DNA of 64,000 nt, taken from positions 6,572,001-6,636,000 of the forward strand of contig NZ_CP016438.1 of assembly GCF_001685355.1 (NCBI RefSeq), in the 5' to 3' direction. Under the pieces are notes generated by a model, which did not search any database, was not told the origin of the DNA, and saw only the letters and a program-made list of their open reading frames with translations. Made by a program: the position numbers and the translations under genes. Shown here in pieces: positions 16,168 through 24,521 of the stretch. The DNA comes from Streptomyces lincolnensis (GTDB lineage Bacteria; Actinomycetota; Actinomycetes; Streptomycetales; Streptomycetaceae). How positions within the stretch are numbered: the stretch's first letter is position 1; every line of letters begins with the position of its first letter.

Positions 16168-17301
16168 CTAGAACTTGTTCTTCGGCGTGATGCCCAGGGA
16201 CAGTCCCGAAAGGCCGCGCTGGCGTCCTCCGAGCTTGCCCGCGATCGCCCGCAGCGCCGAGCCCGCCGGGCTGTCCGGGTCCGTCAGGACGACCGGCCTG
16301 CCGTCGTCGCCGCCCTCACGGAGGCGGACGTCGATGGGGATGCTGCCGAGGACGGGGACGGAGGCGCCCGTCGTCCGCGTGAGGCCGTCGGCGACGGACT
16401 GGCCGCCGCCCGTGCCGAAGACGTCGACCATCTCACCGCAGTGCGGGCAGGGCAGGCCCGCCATGTTCTCGACGACGCCGACGATCTTCTGGTGGGTCTG
16501 GACGGCGATGGAGCCGGCCCGCTCGGCGACCTCGGCGGCGGCCTGCTGGGGCGTGGTGACGACGAGGATCTCGGCGTTCGGGACCAGCTGGGCCACGGAG
16601 ATGGCGATGTCGCCGGTGCCCGGGGGCAGGTCCAGCAGCAGGACGTCGAGGTCGCCCCAGTAGACGTCCGACAGGAACTGCTGGAGAGCCCGGTGGAGCA
16701 TCGGACCACGCCACACGACCGCGGAGTTGCCCGGGGTGAACATGCCGATGGAGATCACCTTCACGCCGTGCGCGGACGGCGGCATGATCATGTTCTCGAC
16801 CTGGGTGGGGGTGCCGTCGGCGCCCAGCATGCGCGGCACGGAGTGGCCGTAGATGTCGGCGTCCACGACACCGACCTTCAGCCCGTCCGCCGCCATGGCC
16901 GCCGCCAGGTTCACCGTCACCGACGACTTGCCGACGCCGCCCTTGCCGGAGGCGACCGCGTACACGCGGGTCAGCGAGCCCGGCTTGGCGAAGGGCACCT
17001 CGCGCTCGGTCTGGCCGCCGCGCAGTGCGGTCGCCAGCTCCTTGCGCTGCTCGTCGCTCATCACGTCCAGCGTGACGTCGACGCGCGTGACGCCCTCGAC
17101 CGCCGAGACCGCGTCCGTCACGCGCTGCGTGATCGTGTCGCGCATGGGGCAGCCGGAGACCGTCAGGTACACGGTGACCGCGACCGCCCCGTCCGCACCG
17201 ATCTCGACCGACTTGACCATCCCGAGCTCGGTGATGGGGCGGTTGATCTCGGGGTCGTTCACCGTCGACAGCGCTTCACGCACCGCGTCTTCCATAGCCA
17301 T
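16168..17301 (-). CDS. mrp: Mrp/NBP35-family Fe-S cluster carrier ATPase
   Basis: A 377-residue P-loop protein thought to assemble or carry [4Fe-4S] clusters to target enzymes. The N-terminal MIP18/DUF59 domain (about 1-80, with DPEINRPITELGMV and the Cys of SGCPMRD) is followed by the deviant Walker A GKGGVGKSS (119-127) and the cluster-binding CPHC of GLPCPHCGEM near residue 277. The C-terminal region VLGSIPIDVRLREGGDDGRP is typical. ATG at 17301 begins MAMED; a second ATG at 17295 is possible. Same relative position to tatB as mycobacterial mrp. Confidence 0.92.
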   Translation of the reverse strand: MAMEDAVREALSTVNDPEINRPITELGMVKSVEIGADGAVAVTVYLTVSGCPMRDTITQRVTDAVSAVEGVTRVDVTLDVMSDEQRKELATALRGGQTEREVPFAKPGSLTRVYAVASGKGGVGKSSVTVNLAAAMAADGLKVGVVDADIYGHSVPRMLGADGTPTQVENMIMPPSAHGVKVISIGMFTPGNSAVVWRGPMLHRALQQFLSDVYWGDLDVLLLDLPPGTGDIAISVAQLVPNAEILVVTTPQQAAAEVAERAGSIAVQTHQKIVGVVENMAGLPCPHCGEMVDVFGTGGGQSVADGLTRTTGASVPVLGSIPIDVRLREGGDDGRPVVLTDPDSPAGSALRAIAGKLGGRQRGLSGLSLGITPKNKF

Positions 17302-17344
17302 GAGAACGATGGTACGGCGCCCCGCGGCGGCCCCGGCATGCCCG

Positions 17345-17932
17345 TCACCGGTCGTCTACGTCACGTCCCCTCGGCCGTTCTGCCGGGAATACGACGTGCC
17401 CGCTCCGTCGCTCCTCCAGCTCCTTCACCATGTCCTGGAGCTCCGAGCGGATCCAGTCACGGGTGGCCACCTCGCCGAGGCCGATCCGCAGGGCCGCGAT
17501 CTCCCGGGTCAGGTACTCGGTGTCGGCGATGGACCGCTCGTTCTGCTTGCGGTCCTGTTCGAGGTTGACCCGGTCGCGGTCGTCCTGCCGGTTCTGCGCG
17601 AGCAGGATCAGCGGGGCCGCGTAGGAGGCCTGGAGCGACAGCATCAGCGTCAGGAAGATGAACGGGTAGTGGTCGAAGCGCAGCTCGTACGGGGCGAAGA
17701 TGTTCCACAGCACCCACAGGATGATGACGACCGTCATCCAGACGATGAACCGCCCGGTGCCCAGGAAGCGCGCGATGCGTTCCGAGAGCCGTCCGAAGGC
17801 CTCCGGGTCCCACTCGGGCAGGACTCGGCGCCGGGGCGGCCGCGGCTGGTCGAGCCGGGGACGGGAGCGGGTGGTGGCGGTCGCGCCCGCGGGGGTGCGC
17901 TCACGGACCGCGGTCTCGCGCTCAGGCGTCAT
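17345..17932 (-). CDS. DUF1003 membrane protein
   Basis: A 195-residue protein with a basic proline-rich start, then two close transmembrane helices (about 73-90, IVWMTVVIILWVLWNIF, and 98-118, YPFIFLTLMLSLQASYAAP) and a charged coiled-coil tail (QNRQDDRDRVNLEQDRKQ onward). This is the DUF1003 family, function unsettled, with the motif PFxFLxLxLSxQAxxAAPxI well kept. The start ATG at 17932 overlaps the end of the upstream MgtE_N/CBS gene by 11 bases, so the two are translationally coupled. A role in ion homeostasis is inferred from that coupling. Confidence 0.88.
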   Translation of the reverse strand: MTPERETAVRERTPAGATATTRSRPRLDQPRPPRRRVLPEWDPEAFGRLSERIARFLGTGRFIVWMTVVIILWVLWNIFAPYELRFDHYPFIFLTLMLSLQASYAAPLILLAQNRQDDRDRVNLEQDRKQNERSIADTEYLTREIAALRIGLGEVATRDWIRSELQDMVKELEERRSGHVVFPAERPRGRDVDDR

Positions 17933-19343
17933 GGGAACCCGCCTCCTCACCCTTGCCGAGGCCGTCGCGGCCGTCGCGTGTGCCGTCGCTTGTGTCGTCG
18001 TTTGTGTCGTCTTCGAGAAGGTCGCGCCCGTCGCCTTCGGGTGCGTCGCCCTCATCGCCCTCGCCGTCCTTGTCGTCCTCGGCGAGGTGGAACTCCGTCT
18101 CCCGCCAGTCCTCCGGCAGCATGTGGTCCAGTACGTCGTCCACGGTCACCGCGCCGAGCAGCGCCCCCGCGTCGTCGACGACGGGCGCCGAGACCATGTC
18201 GTACGTCGCGAAGAACCCGGCGACCACAGGGAGCGGCGCGTCCGGTTCCAGGGGTTGCAGGTCGTCGTCGATGATCGCGCTGACCAGGGTGTACGGAGGG
18301 TCGCGCAGCAGCCGCTGGAAGTGCACGGTGCCGAGGTACTTGCCGGTCGGGGTCTCGTCCGGCGGCCGGCAGACGTAGACCTGGGCGGCGAGCGCGGGCG
18401 AGAGGTCGGCGTTGCGGACGCGGGCCAGCGCGTCGGCGACGGTCGCGTCCGGCCGCAGGACGATCGGCTCGGTGGTCATCAGACCGCCCGCGGTGCGCTC
18501 CTCGTACGCCATCAGGCGCCGCATGTCGGCGGCGTCGCCGGGCTGCATCAGGCTCAGCAGCCGCTCCTGCTCCTCCGTGGGGAGCTCGGAGAGCAGGTCG
18601 GCCGCGTCGTCCGGGTCCATGGCCTCCAGGACGTCGGCGGCACGTTCCTCCTTCAGCTTGCCGAGGATCTCGATCTGGTCGTCCTCCGGCAGCTCTTCCA
18701 GGACGTCGGCCAGACGGTCGTCGTCGAGGGCGGCGGCGACCTCGACGCGCCGCTTGGGGGACAGATGGTGCAGGACGTTGGCGAGGTCGGCCGGGCGCAG
18801 CTGCTCGAAGGTGGCCAGGAGGCTCTCGGCGCCCTGTCCGTGCTCCTCCAGGGCGAAGCCGGTGACGGCGGACCACTCGACCGTCAGTGTCTCGCCCTTG
18901 CGGCGGAAGGCGCCGCCCTTGCCGCCCTTGCGGACGAACACACGGTCGATCTCCCAGTCCCGGCGGGCCGGCAGCTGCTGCACCGACAGGTCCAGTACGG
19001 TCACCTCCTCTTTCGGCTCCCCGCTCTCGACGAGCGTCACACGCCGGTCGAGGAGCTCGCCGAACACCAGCCGCTCGGTGGGCCGCTGCTCGAAACGGCG
19101 GACGTTGAGGACACCGGTGGTGATGACCTGGCCGGACTCGATCCCGGTCACCCGGGTCATGGGCAGGAAGATGCGGCGGCGCGTGGCGAGTTCGACGACC
19201 AGCCCGAGCAGACGGGGCGGCCGGCGCGCGACGCGCAGCATGACGACCAGGTCGCGCACACGGCCGACCTGGTCACCGGTCGGGTCGAAGACGGCGACGC
19301 CGGAGAGATGGGAGACGAAGATCCGGGGGGCGCCCGCTGCCAT
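17922..19343 (-). CDS. MgtE N-terminal/CBS domain protein lacking the channel domain
   Basis: A 473-residue protein. The first part (MAAGAPRIFVSHLSGVAVFD) is a PRC-barrel-like segment. Near residues 155-275 comes the MgtE intracellular N domain with repeated LADVLEELPEDDQIEIL and ADVLEAMDPDDAADLLSELP motifs. Two CBS domains follow (TTEPIVLRPDATVADALARV; APVVDDAGALLGAVTVDDVL). No membrane helices of the MgtE Mg2+ channel follow, only an acidic tail. It may sense Mg2+ and act on another protein; the coupled DUF1003 membrane protein is the obvious candidate. The start ATG at 19343 has AAGGAAG upstream. Confidence 0.85.
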   Translation of the reverse strand: MAAGAPRIFVSHLSGVAVFDPTGDQVGRVRDLVVMLRVARRPPRLLGLVVELATRRRIFLPMTRVTGIESGQVITTGVLNVRRFEQRPTERLVFGELLDRRVTLVESGEPKEEVTVLDLSVQQLPARRDWEIDRVFVRKGGKGGAFRRKGETLTVEWSAVTGFALEEHGQGAESLLATFEQLRPADLANVLHHLSPKRRVEVAAALDDDRLADVLEELPEDDQIEILGKLKEERAADVLEAMDPDDAADLLSELPTEEQERLLSLMQPGDAADMRRLMAYEERTAGGLMTTEPIVLRPDATVADALARVRNADLSPALAAQVYVCRPPDETPTGKYLGTVHFQRLLRDPPYTLVSAIIDDDLQPLEPDAPLPVVAGFFATYDMVSAPVVDDAGALLGAVTVDDVLDHMLPEDWRETEFHLAEDDKDGEGDEGDAPEGDGRDLLEDDTNDDTSDGTRDGRDGLGKGEEAGSHDA

Positions 19344-19566
19344 GACTGTGCTTCCTTTTCGTGCGGGATTCGTGGGGAGGTGCTGCGTCGGAAGATCGGT
19401 GGCTCTCTGTTCCGAATTGCCCGCTCGGGTGGGCTTCAGGCTAGCCCGTCCCGATCGGATACGCCCTGGTGAGCGGTCCGGACGGACTGGCTCCGTGCGG
19501 GCGGTGGGACCCCGGTACGCTGCCCCTCGCCGCTGAAGGACCTCTGTCAGAAAGGCAGCCCCACCT

Positions 19567-20313
19567 GTGACTGCGATTCCCCGGCGCCACGCCTCCAGGG
19601 CAGCACTGGCGAGCACGATCTGCGCCCTGGCCGTCACGGGGACGGGCCTGACCGGATGCAGCGAGGATCCGGACGCGGGCACCAACGGTGTCGGCAAGCT
19701 GTCGGCCGAGCAGATCCAGTCCCGGACCCGTACCGCCGCCGAGGCCGCCGACGCCGTACGCCTCGCGGGCAATGTGGTGGCCGGCGGGCGCACGTACCGG
19801 CTCGACATGCGGCTGAAGGCCGACGGGGCCTCCGGGTCGGTCACCGCCGAGGGGGCGACCTTCCAGCTGCTGCGGGTCGATGAGGCGCTCTTCCTCAAGG
19901 CGGACGCGGACTTCTGGTCGAACGCGGACGACAAGGGCGGCGACTCCGACACGGCGGCCGCCGACAAGCTGGGCGGCAAGTACGTGAAGGTGCCGCAGGG
20001 CGACCCCTCGTACAAGAAGTTCAGCGGTTTCACCGACATGGACGTTCTCCTCGAAAGTCTGCTGACCCTGCACGGCTCGCTGGGCACGCAGGGCCACCAC
20101 GAGCAGGCGGGCGTGCGCACCATCCGCATCACCGGCGACAAAGGCTCCGGCGGCACCCTGGACGTCTCCCTGGAGGGCGAGCCCTACCCCCTCCGCCTGG
20201 CGCGGGCCGGCGGCGCGGGCACCCTGACCTTCTCGGCCTGGGGCAAGGACTTCCCCCTGACCGAGCCGGAGAAGGACGACACGGTGGACTACGGCAAGCA
20301 GCTGCCGTCGTGA
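19567..20313 (+). CDS. Putative lipoprotein, LppX/LprG-like fold
   Basis: A 248-residue exported lipoprotein. The signal peptide ends in the lipobox LTGC (Cys near 31). The mature part alternates basic and hydrophobic strands (YRLDMRLKADGASGSV, ATFQLLRVDEALFLKAD, LDVSLEGEPYPLRLAR), a pattern like the half-barrel of actinobacterial LppX/LprAFG lipoproteins that carry lipids. A specific ligand cannot be named. The start is GTG at 19567, with AGAAAGG about 10 bases upstream. It is divergent from the MgtE-like gene and convergent with the next gene. Confidence 0.78.
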   Translation: MTAIPRRHASRAALASTICALAVTGTGLTGCSEDPDAGTNGVGKLSAEQIQSRTRTAAEAADAVRLAGNVVAGGRTYRLDMRLKADGASGSVTAEGATFQLLRVDEALFLKADADFWSNADDKGGDSDTAAADKLGGKYVKVPQGDPSYKKFSGFTDMDVLLESLLTLHGSLGTQGHHEQAGVRTIRITGDKGSGGTLDVSLEGEPYPLRLARAGGAGTLTFSAWGKDFPLTEPEKDDTVDYGKQLPS

Positions 20314-20323
20314 CGTTCGGTGC

Positions 20324-20341
20324 GGGGCCGAGCCCGGCCCC
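20324..20341. terminator. Short GC stem-loop between convergent genes
   Basis: GGGGCCG (20324-20330) pairs with CGGCCCC (20335-20341) around AGCC, between the lipoprotein gene and the convergent 20344-20856 gene. No T-run follows. Confidence 0.45.
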
Positions 20342-20343
20342 GG

Positions 20344-20856
20344 CTACTTCCGTTTGCGCCGCTTGAGCAGCAGCCGCGGCAGCCCCGCCGGGATCGGCTC
20401 ACGCGTCGTCGCCGGCGTCGGCAACGGCGCCTCGGCCAGGTCGCCCTCGGGCAGGGGCATCGTCGCCCCCGCCGGTTCCAGCCTGAGTACCCGGCACTCG
20501 CGGGACCAGCGCCCGGTCATCGCCTCGCCGTCGGGGGCGTTGAGCCGCTTGCCCTTGAGCTCGGCGACCGCGGCCTGCCAGGCGTCGGAGTCCGGGGCGA
20601 GTTCCACGACCTTCGCCGGCCACGAGACCAGCCGGCCGCCCTTGTCCTTGCTGCGGACCGTGACCTCGGCACCGGCCCCGTCGGCCAGACCGGGCAGCGG
20701 CTGCTCCCCGGGCCCGTCGCCGACCAGACAGGCCGCGCCCTCGTGCCACACGTGCCACAGGGCACGCGCCGGGCCGCCGGGACCCTTGACCCAGATGAGG
20801 CCGGACTTCTTCGTGGCCTCCTCGACGAGGGCCTGGTCGAGCAGCTCGCTTGTCAT
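20344..20856 (-). CDS. Conserved actinobacterial hypothetical protein, possible FMN-binding split barrel
   Basis: A 170-residue soluble protein. The central strands GLIWVKGPGGPARALWHVWH, EGAACLVGDGPGEQPLPGL and EVTVRSKDKGGRLVSWPAKV look like the beta barrel of pyridoxamine-5'-phosphate-oxidase-like proteins, but I cannot confirm a cofactor site. The C-terminal tail is proline-rich and ends in the basic cluster LLLKRRKRK. The ATG at 20856 lies 23 bases downstream of the corA stop on the same strand, so it is probably in the corA transcript. Confidence 0.72.
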   Translation of the reverse strand: MTSELLDQALVEEATKKSGLIWVKGPGGPARALWHVWHEGAACLVGDGPGEQPLPGLADGAGAEVTVRSKDKGGRLVSWPAKVVELAPDSDAWQAAVAELKGKRLNAPDGEAMTGRWSRECRVLRLEPAGATMPLPEGDLAEAPLPTPATTREPIPAGLPRLLLKRRKRK

Positions 20857-20879
20857 GGGCTCAGCCTATCCACGCGCCC

Positions 20880-21998
20880 TCACAGCCAGCCGTTGCGCTT
20901 CAGCGTGCGGTGGATGCCGAGGCAGAGGGTCACGGTGATGCCCATGATCACCGGGTAGCCGTACCGCCAGTGCAGTTCGGGCATGTGCTCGAAGTTCATG
21001 CCGTAGACCCCGCACACCATCGTCGGTACGGCGATGATCGCGGCCCAGGAGGTGATCTTCCGCATGTCCTCGTTCTGCGCGACGGACGCCTGCGCGAGGT
21101 TGGCCTGGAGGATCGAGTTGAGCAGCTCGTCGAAGCCGAGGACCTGCTCCTGGACGCGGGCGAGGTGGTCGGCGACGTCCCGGAAGTACTTCTGGATGTC
21201 CGGGTCGATCAGCCGCATCGGCCGCTCGCTCAGCAGCTGCATGGGGCGCAGCAGCGGCGCGACGGCCCGCTTGAACTCCAGTACCTCACGCTTGAGTTGG
21301 TAGATCCGCGCCGAGTCCACACCGCGCGCGGTCCCGCCGCGGCGCCCCGGCGAGAAGACCTCGGTCTCCACCTCGTCGATGTCGTCCTGCACGGCGTCGG
21401 CGACCGCGATGTAGCCGTCCACGACGTGGTCGGCGATCGCGTGCAGCACCGCCGAGGGGCCCTTGGCGAGCAGCTCCGGGTCGTCCTGGAGCCGGTGCCT
21501 GAGCGTCCGCAGGGAGCCCTTGCCGCCGTGCCGGACGGTGATGAAGAAGTCCCGTCCGGTGAAGCACATGACCTCGCCGGTCTCCACGACCTCGCTGTTG
21601 GCGGTCAGTTGGTCGTGCTCGACGTAGTGGATGGTCTTGAAGACGGTGAAGAGCGAGTCGTCGTACCGCTCCAGCTTGGGCCGCTGGTGCGCCTGCACCG
21701 CGTCCTCCACGGCCAGCGGGTGCAGCCCGAACTCGCCGGCGATGCCGGAGAACTCGGCCTCGGTCGGCTCGTGCAGACCGATCCAGACGAAGCCCCCGTC
21801 ACGGCGCACCGTGCGCATCGCCTCGTGCGGGGTCAACGGCTTGTCCGTGACGACACGCGCGCCGTCGCGGTAGATGGCGCAGTCCACGACGGCGGAGGGC
21901 ATCGAAGGGTCGCGGGTGGTGTCGTAGGGGCCGGTGTCCTTGCGCAGGGAGACGCGGGACGGGCGGACCACGGCACGCAGGTCGCGGATCATCGACAT
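20880..21998 (-). CDS. corA: CorA-family divalent metal ion channel
   Basis: A 372-residue magnesium/cobalt channel subunit. A large cytoplasmic domain with a long stalk helix (QLLSERPMRLIDPDIQKYFRD region) is followed by two C-terminal membrane helices. The first ends in the selectivity signature YGMNFEHMPEL (GMN), the second is YPVIMGITVTLCLGIHRT. The tail KRNGWL is typical. The start ATG at 21998 has AAGGAG 7 bases upstream, so the longer frame to 22109 is rejected. The gene lies near the MgtE-like protein, making this a Mg2+-related neighbourhood. Confidence 0.93.
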   Translation of the reverse strand: MSMIRDLRAVVRPSRVSLRKDTGPYDTTRDPSMPSAVVDCAIYRDGARVVTDKPLTPHEAMRTVRRDGGFVWIGLHEPTEAEFSGIAGEFGLHPLAVEDAVQAHQRPKLERYDDSLFTVFKTIHYVEHDQLTANSEVVETGEVMCFTGRDFFITVRHGGKGSLRTLRHRLQDDPELLAKGPSAVLHAIADHVVDGYIAVADAVQDDIDEVETEVFSPGRRGGTARGVDSARIYQLKREVLEFKRAVAPLLRPMQLLSERPMRLIDPDIQKYFRDVADHLARVQEQVLGFDELLNSILQANLAQASVAQNEDMRKITSWAAIIAVPTMVCGVYGMNFEHMPELHWRYGYPVIMGITVTLCLGIHRTLKRNGWL

Positions 21999-22461
21999 GG
22001 CAGGCTCCTTCGTGACAGGCAACGAAAGGCCGCCGACGACGGGTGGAACTACCCGGAATGGGGACGTCCTGACTGCGGAGGTTTGGCACGTCCACAAAGC
22101 GGGGAGCACCGCAGCGTCGCGGTGGCGAACTTCGCTACTGATGCAGCTGGGAATCAGCTCAGACAGATCAGGTAAAACGAACGAAGCGCTCTTCCGCGGT
22201 GAAGCGAGTGCGAGAGGTGGCAGCCAGCCGGAGCCAGAGCAACGAGTCAGCGGCGCGGAGAGCGGGTGCTACTGCACGGTCGACTTCGATCCATTGCAGC
22301 CCCACCTCCTCCGGCCGGTCCCTCGTAAGGGAGTGTCGTCGGCGTCGGGGCTTGATCGCGACGCTTCTGCGTGCTGCCCCGAACCACCGGGCAAGAGTAG
22401 CAGTCACCCGAACTGTCAAGGCGCTGCTTTGCCCGGTACTGACGAGTTCTATGCTCGCCGC
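21999..22461. other. Long divergent intergenic region, no gene supported
   Basis: These 463 bases separate corA (-) from the SUFU-like gene (+). I found no coding frame with a ribosome site, no tRNA and no convincing T-loop or riboswitch core. The length leaves room for a corA 5' leader responding to Mg2+, but no known Mg2+ riboswitch motif could be recognised by eye. Confidence 0.5.
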
Positions 22462-23058
22462 ATGGCTGATGTTCTTCCTCTGGTCGAGGCCCGGTTGCGC
22501 ACCGCGCTGGGCGAACCGGACGCGCGCGCGGCGGTCACCTTCCTCGGTACGGACCGCATCGAGGTGCTGCGTTTCCAGGACGACTCCAGGGAGGGCGCGG
22601 TCGTCCGGTACGCCACGCTCGGCATGTCCGCCCAGCCGATGAGCGACCCCACGGCGACGATCGCCGACCCGGTCGCGGGGCCCCGCGCCGAGCTGGTCCT
22701 CTCGGTCCGTTCCGGCCTCGCCGACACCGACAAGGTGCTCCGCCCGCTCGCCGTCCTCGCCGCGTCTCCGCAGGTGGAGGGCGTGATCGTGGCTCCCGGC
22801 GCCTCCCTGGACGTCGGTGGGCCGCTGTGGCCCGGCGCGCCGTTCACCTCGGTCCTGGTCGCCGAGCCGGGCGGCCTGGTCGAGGACCTGGAACTCGACG
22901 CGCCCCTCGACCCCGTGCGGTTCCTGCCCCTGCTCCCCATGACCCCCAACGAGGCCGCCTGGAAGCGGGTGCACGGCGCCCAGGCCCTCCAGGAGCGCTG
23001 GCTGACACAGGGCACGGACCTCCGGGATCCGTCCCGGAAGTCCGTCCCGCTGGACTGA
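22462..23058 (+). CDS. Suppressor-of-fused (SUFU)-domain-like protein
   Basis: A 198-residue soluble protein. It opens with a helix (MADVLPLVEARLRTALGEPD) and continues with strands and segments such as VVRYATLGMSAQP, AELVLSVRSGL, and FLPLLPMTPNEAAWKRVHGA, the layout of bacterial SUFU-domain proteins (often toxin-immunity or unknown). Streptomyces orthologues occupy this position outside toxin loci, so an immunity role is not indicated. The ATG at 22462 lacks a strong ribosome site. The tail TDLRDPSRKSVPLD is flexible. Family assignment is moderate, function unknown. Confidence 0.72.
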   Translation: MADVLPLVEARLRTALGEPDARAAVTFLGTDRIEVLRFQDDSREGAVVRYATLGMSAQPMSDPTATIADPVAGPRAELVLSVRSGLADTDKVLRPLAVLAASPQVEGVIVAPGASLDVGGPLWPGAPFTSVLVAEPGGLVEDLELDAPLDPVRFLPLLPMTPNEAAWKRVHGAQALQERWLTQGTDLRDPSRKSVPLD

Positions 23059-23060
23059 CC

Positions 23061-23093
23061 CGGCCAGTGAGCAAGCTCACCAACCGGTGGCCG
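23061..23093. terminator. Stem-loop between convergent genes
   Basis: GTGAGC (23067-23072) pairs with GCTCAC (23075-23080) around AA, with an outer pairing CGGCCA/TGGCCG. It lies between the SUFU-like gene and the convergent MFS gene. Confidence 0.5.
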
Positions 23094-23100
23094 AGAAGCA

Positions 23101-24351
23101 TCAGTTGGCGAAGACGGTGACACTGTCCTCGATCGCGTGCTTCGGCTCCAGTGCCTCGGCCTCGTGCGTGAGTGCCTTCCGCCGTACGACGACCACGAGC
23201 GCGCCCGCCACGGCGGTGACCGCCGCGACCACGAACGGCATGTGGATGTCGGTCCACTCCTCGATCTTCGGCGCGAAGTAGGGCGCGGCGGCGGCCGCGA
23301 ACCAGCGCACGAAGTTGTAGCCCGCGCTCGCCACGGGACGCGGGGCGTCCGAGACGCCGAGCGCCAGTTCCGTGTACACGGTGTTGTTCAGGCCGATGAA
23401 GGCACCGGACAGGATCGTGCAGACGATCGCCGCGGTGTGGTTGCCGTAGCCGAGGACGAGCACGTCGACCGCGAGCAGCAGCAGCGAGCCGCCGAGCACC
23501 TTCAGCGAGCCGAACCGCTTCTGTGCGCGCGGCGCCACGAGCACCGAGAAGACGGCGAGCAGCACACCCCAGGCGAAGAACACGGCACCCGACTTGTACG
23601 GCGTCATGTTCAGCACGAACGGCGTGAAGGCCAGCACGGTGAAGAACGTGTAGTTGTAGAAGAACGCCGAGACCGCCGCCGAGGCCAGGCCGCCGTGGCC
23701 GAGCGCCTTGATCGGGTCCAGCAGTGAGGTCTTGCGGGCGGGCTTCGGCTGTTCCTTGAGGAACACCGCGACGCAGAGGAAGCCGACGGCCATCAGGAAG
23801 GCCGTACCGAAGAACGGGTAGCGCCAGCTGGCGTCCCCGAGGAGCGCGCCCAACAGCGGGCCGCACGCCATGCCGAGGCCGAGGGCGGACTCGTAGAGCA
23901 GGATCGCCGCGGCGCTGCCGCCGGCCGCCGCGCCGACGATCACGGCGAGGGCGGTGGAGACGAACAGGGCGTTGCCGAGCCCCCAGCCGGCCCGGAAGCC
24001 GACCAGTTCGCCGACCGAGGTCGAGGTGCCCGACAGGCCCGCGAAGACCACCACCAGCGCGAGGCCGAGCAGCAGGGTCTTCTTGCCGCCGATGCGGCTG
24101 GAGACGAAGCCGGTGACCAGCATCGCGACCGCGGTGATCAGGAAGTACGAGGTGAACAGCAGGGAGACCTGGCCGGCGGTGGCGTTCAGACCGGAGGCGA
24201 TCGACGGCAGGATCGGGTCGACGAGCCCGATGCCCATGAAGGCGACGACGGACGCGCCGGCGGTCGCCCAGACCGCCTTGGGCTGCCGGAGGAGGCCGCC
24301 GGCGCCCGCGTCGAAGGGGTCCTGGTGTGCGGGGGCCTTGCTCGTGCCCAT
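23101..24351 (-). CDS. Major facilitator superfamily exporter
   Basis: A 416-residue polytopic protein with about 12 hydrophobic helices. MFS signature material is present after helix 2 (GFVSSRIGGKKTLLLG) and helix 4-5 features (GWGLGNALFVSTALAVIVG). Segment LGLGMACGPLLGALLGD in helix 5 is the drug:H+ antiporter motif C type (GxxxGPxxGG-like), pointing to an efflux pump. The start ATG at 24351 is preferred over the frame start at 24393. The upstream sequence is strikingly AT-rich for this genome (24365-24425), suggesting a regulated promoter; no regulator gene adjoins. Confidence 0.88.
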   Translation of the reverse strand: MGTSKAPAHQDPFDAGAGGLLRQPKAVWATAGASVVAFMGIGLVDPILPSIASGLNATAGQVSLLFTSYFLITAVAMLVTGFVSSRIGGKKTLLLGLALVVVFAGLSGTSTSVGELVGFRAGWGLGNALFVSTALAVIVGAAAGGSAAAILLYESALGLGMACGPLLGALLGDASWRYPFFGTAFLMAVGFLCVAVFLKEQPKPARKTSLLDPIKALGHGGLASAAVSAFFYNYTFFTVLAFTPFVLNMTPYKSGAVFFAWGVLLAVFSVLVAPRAQKRFGSLKVLGGSLLLLAVDVLVLGYGNHTAAIVCTILSGAFIGLNNTVYTELALGVSDAPRPVASAGYNFVRWFAAAAAPYFAPKIEEWTDIHMPFVVAAVTAVAGALVVVVRRKALTHEAEALEPKHAIEDSVTVFAN

Positions 24352-24364
24352 CGCGTTTCTCCAT

Positions 24365-24425
24365 CCCGACGAAGATAGTTGGTATATGCACATAGTAAGT
24401 TAGCTCGGCTAATTAATGCAAGCTA
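24365..24425 (-). promoter_or_regulatory. AT-rich promoter region of the MFS exporter gene
   Basis: The stretch contains GTTGGTATATGCACATAG and GCTAATTAATGC (plus-strand reading), far richer in A and T than its surroundings. It probably holds the -10/-35 elements and an operator for the exporter gene. No single exact palindrome could be fixed. Confidence 0.4.
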
Positions 24426-24521
24426 CATCTAGTGCTCGCCGGTGAAGCCGGTGCGAGGGTTCCGCCCGGACGGGTGATCGTCCCTTGACGTGGCGGAGCA
24501 GGGGTAGGACCGTGGGGCCCT

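Noticed and set aside
22056..22080. GGAAT followed by GTT upstream of the SUFU-like gene
   Set aside because: The spacer is about 20 bases, outside the sigma-R range, so no promoter is claimed.
21999..22461. Possible Mg2+ riboswitch or tRNA upstream of corA
   Set aside because: No M-box-like core, tRNA T-loop or CCA-type acceptor could be found; the space is left undescribed.
22462..23058. SUFU-like protein as toxin-immunity factor
   Set aside because: No polymorphic toxin gene adjoins it, so the immunity reading has no local support.
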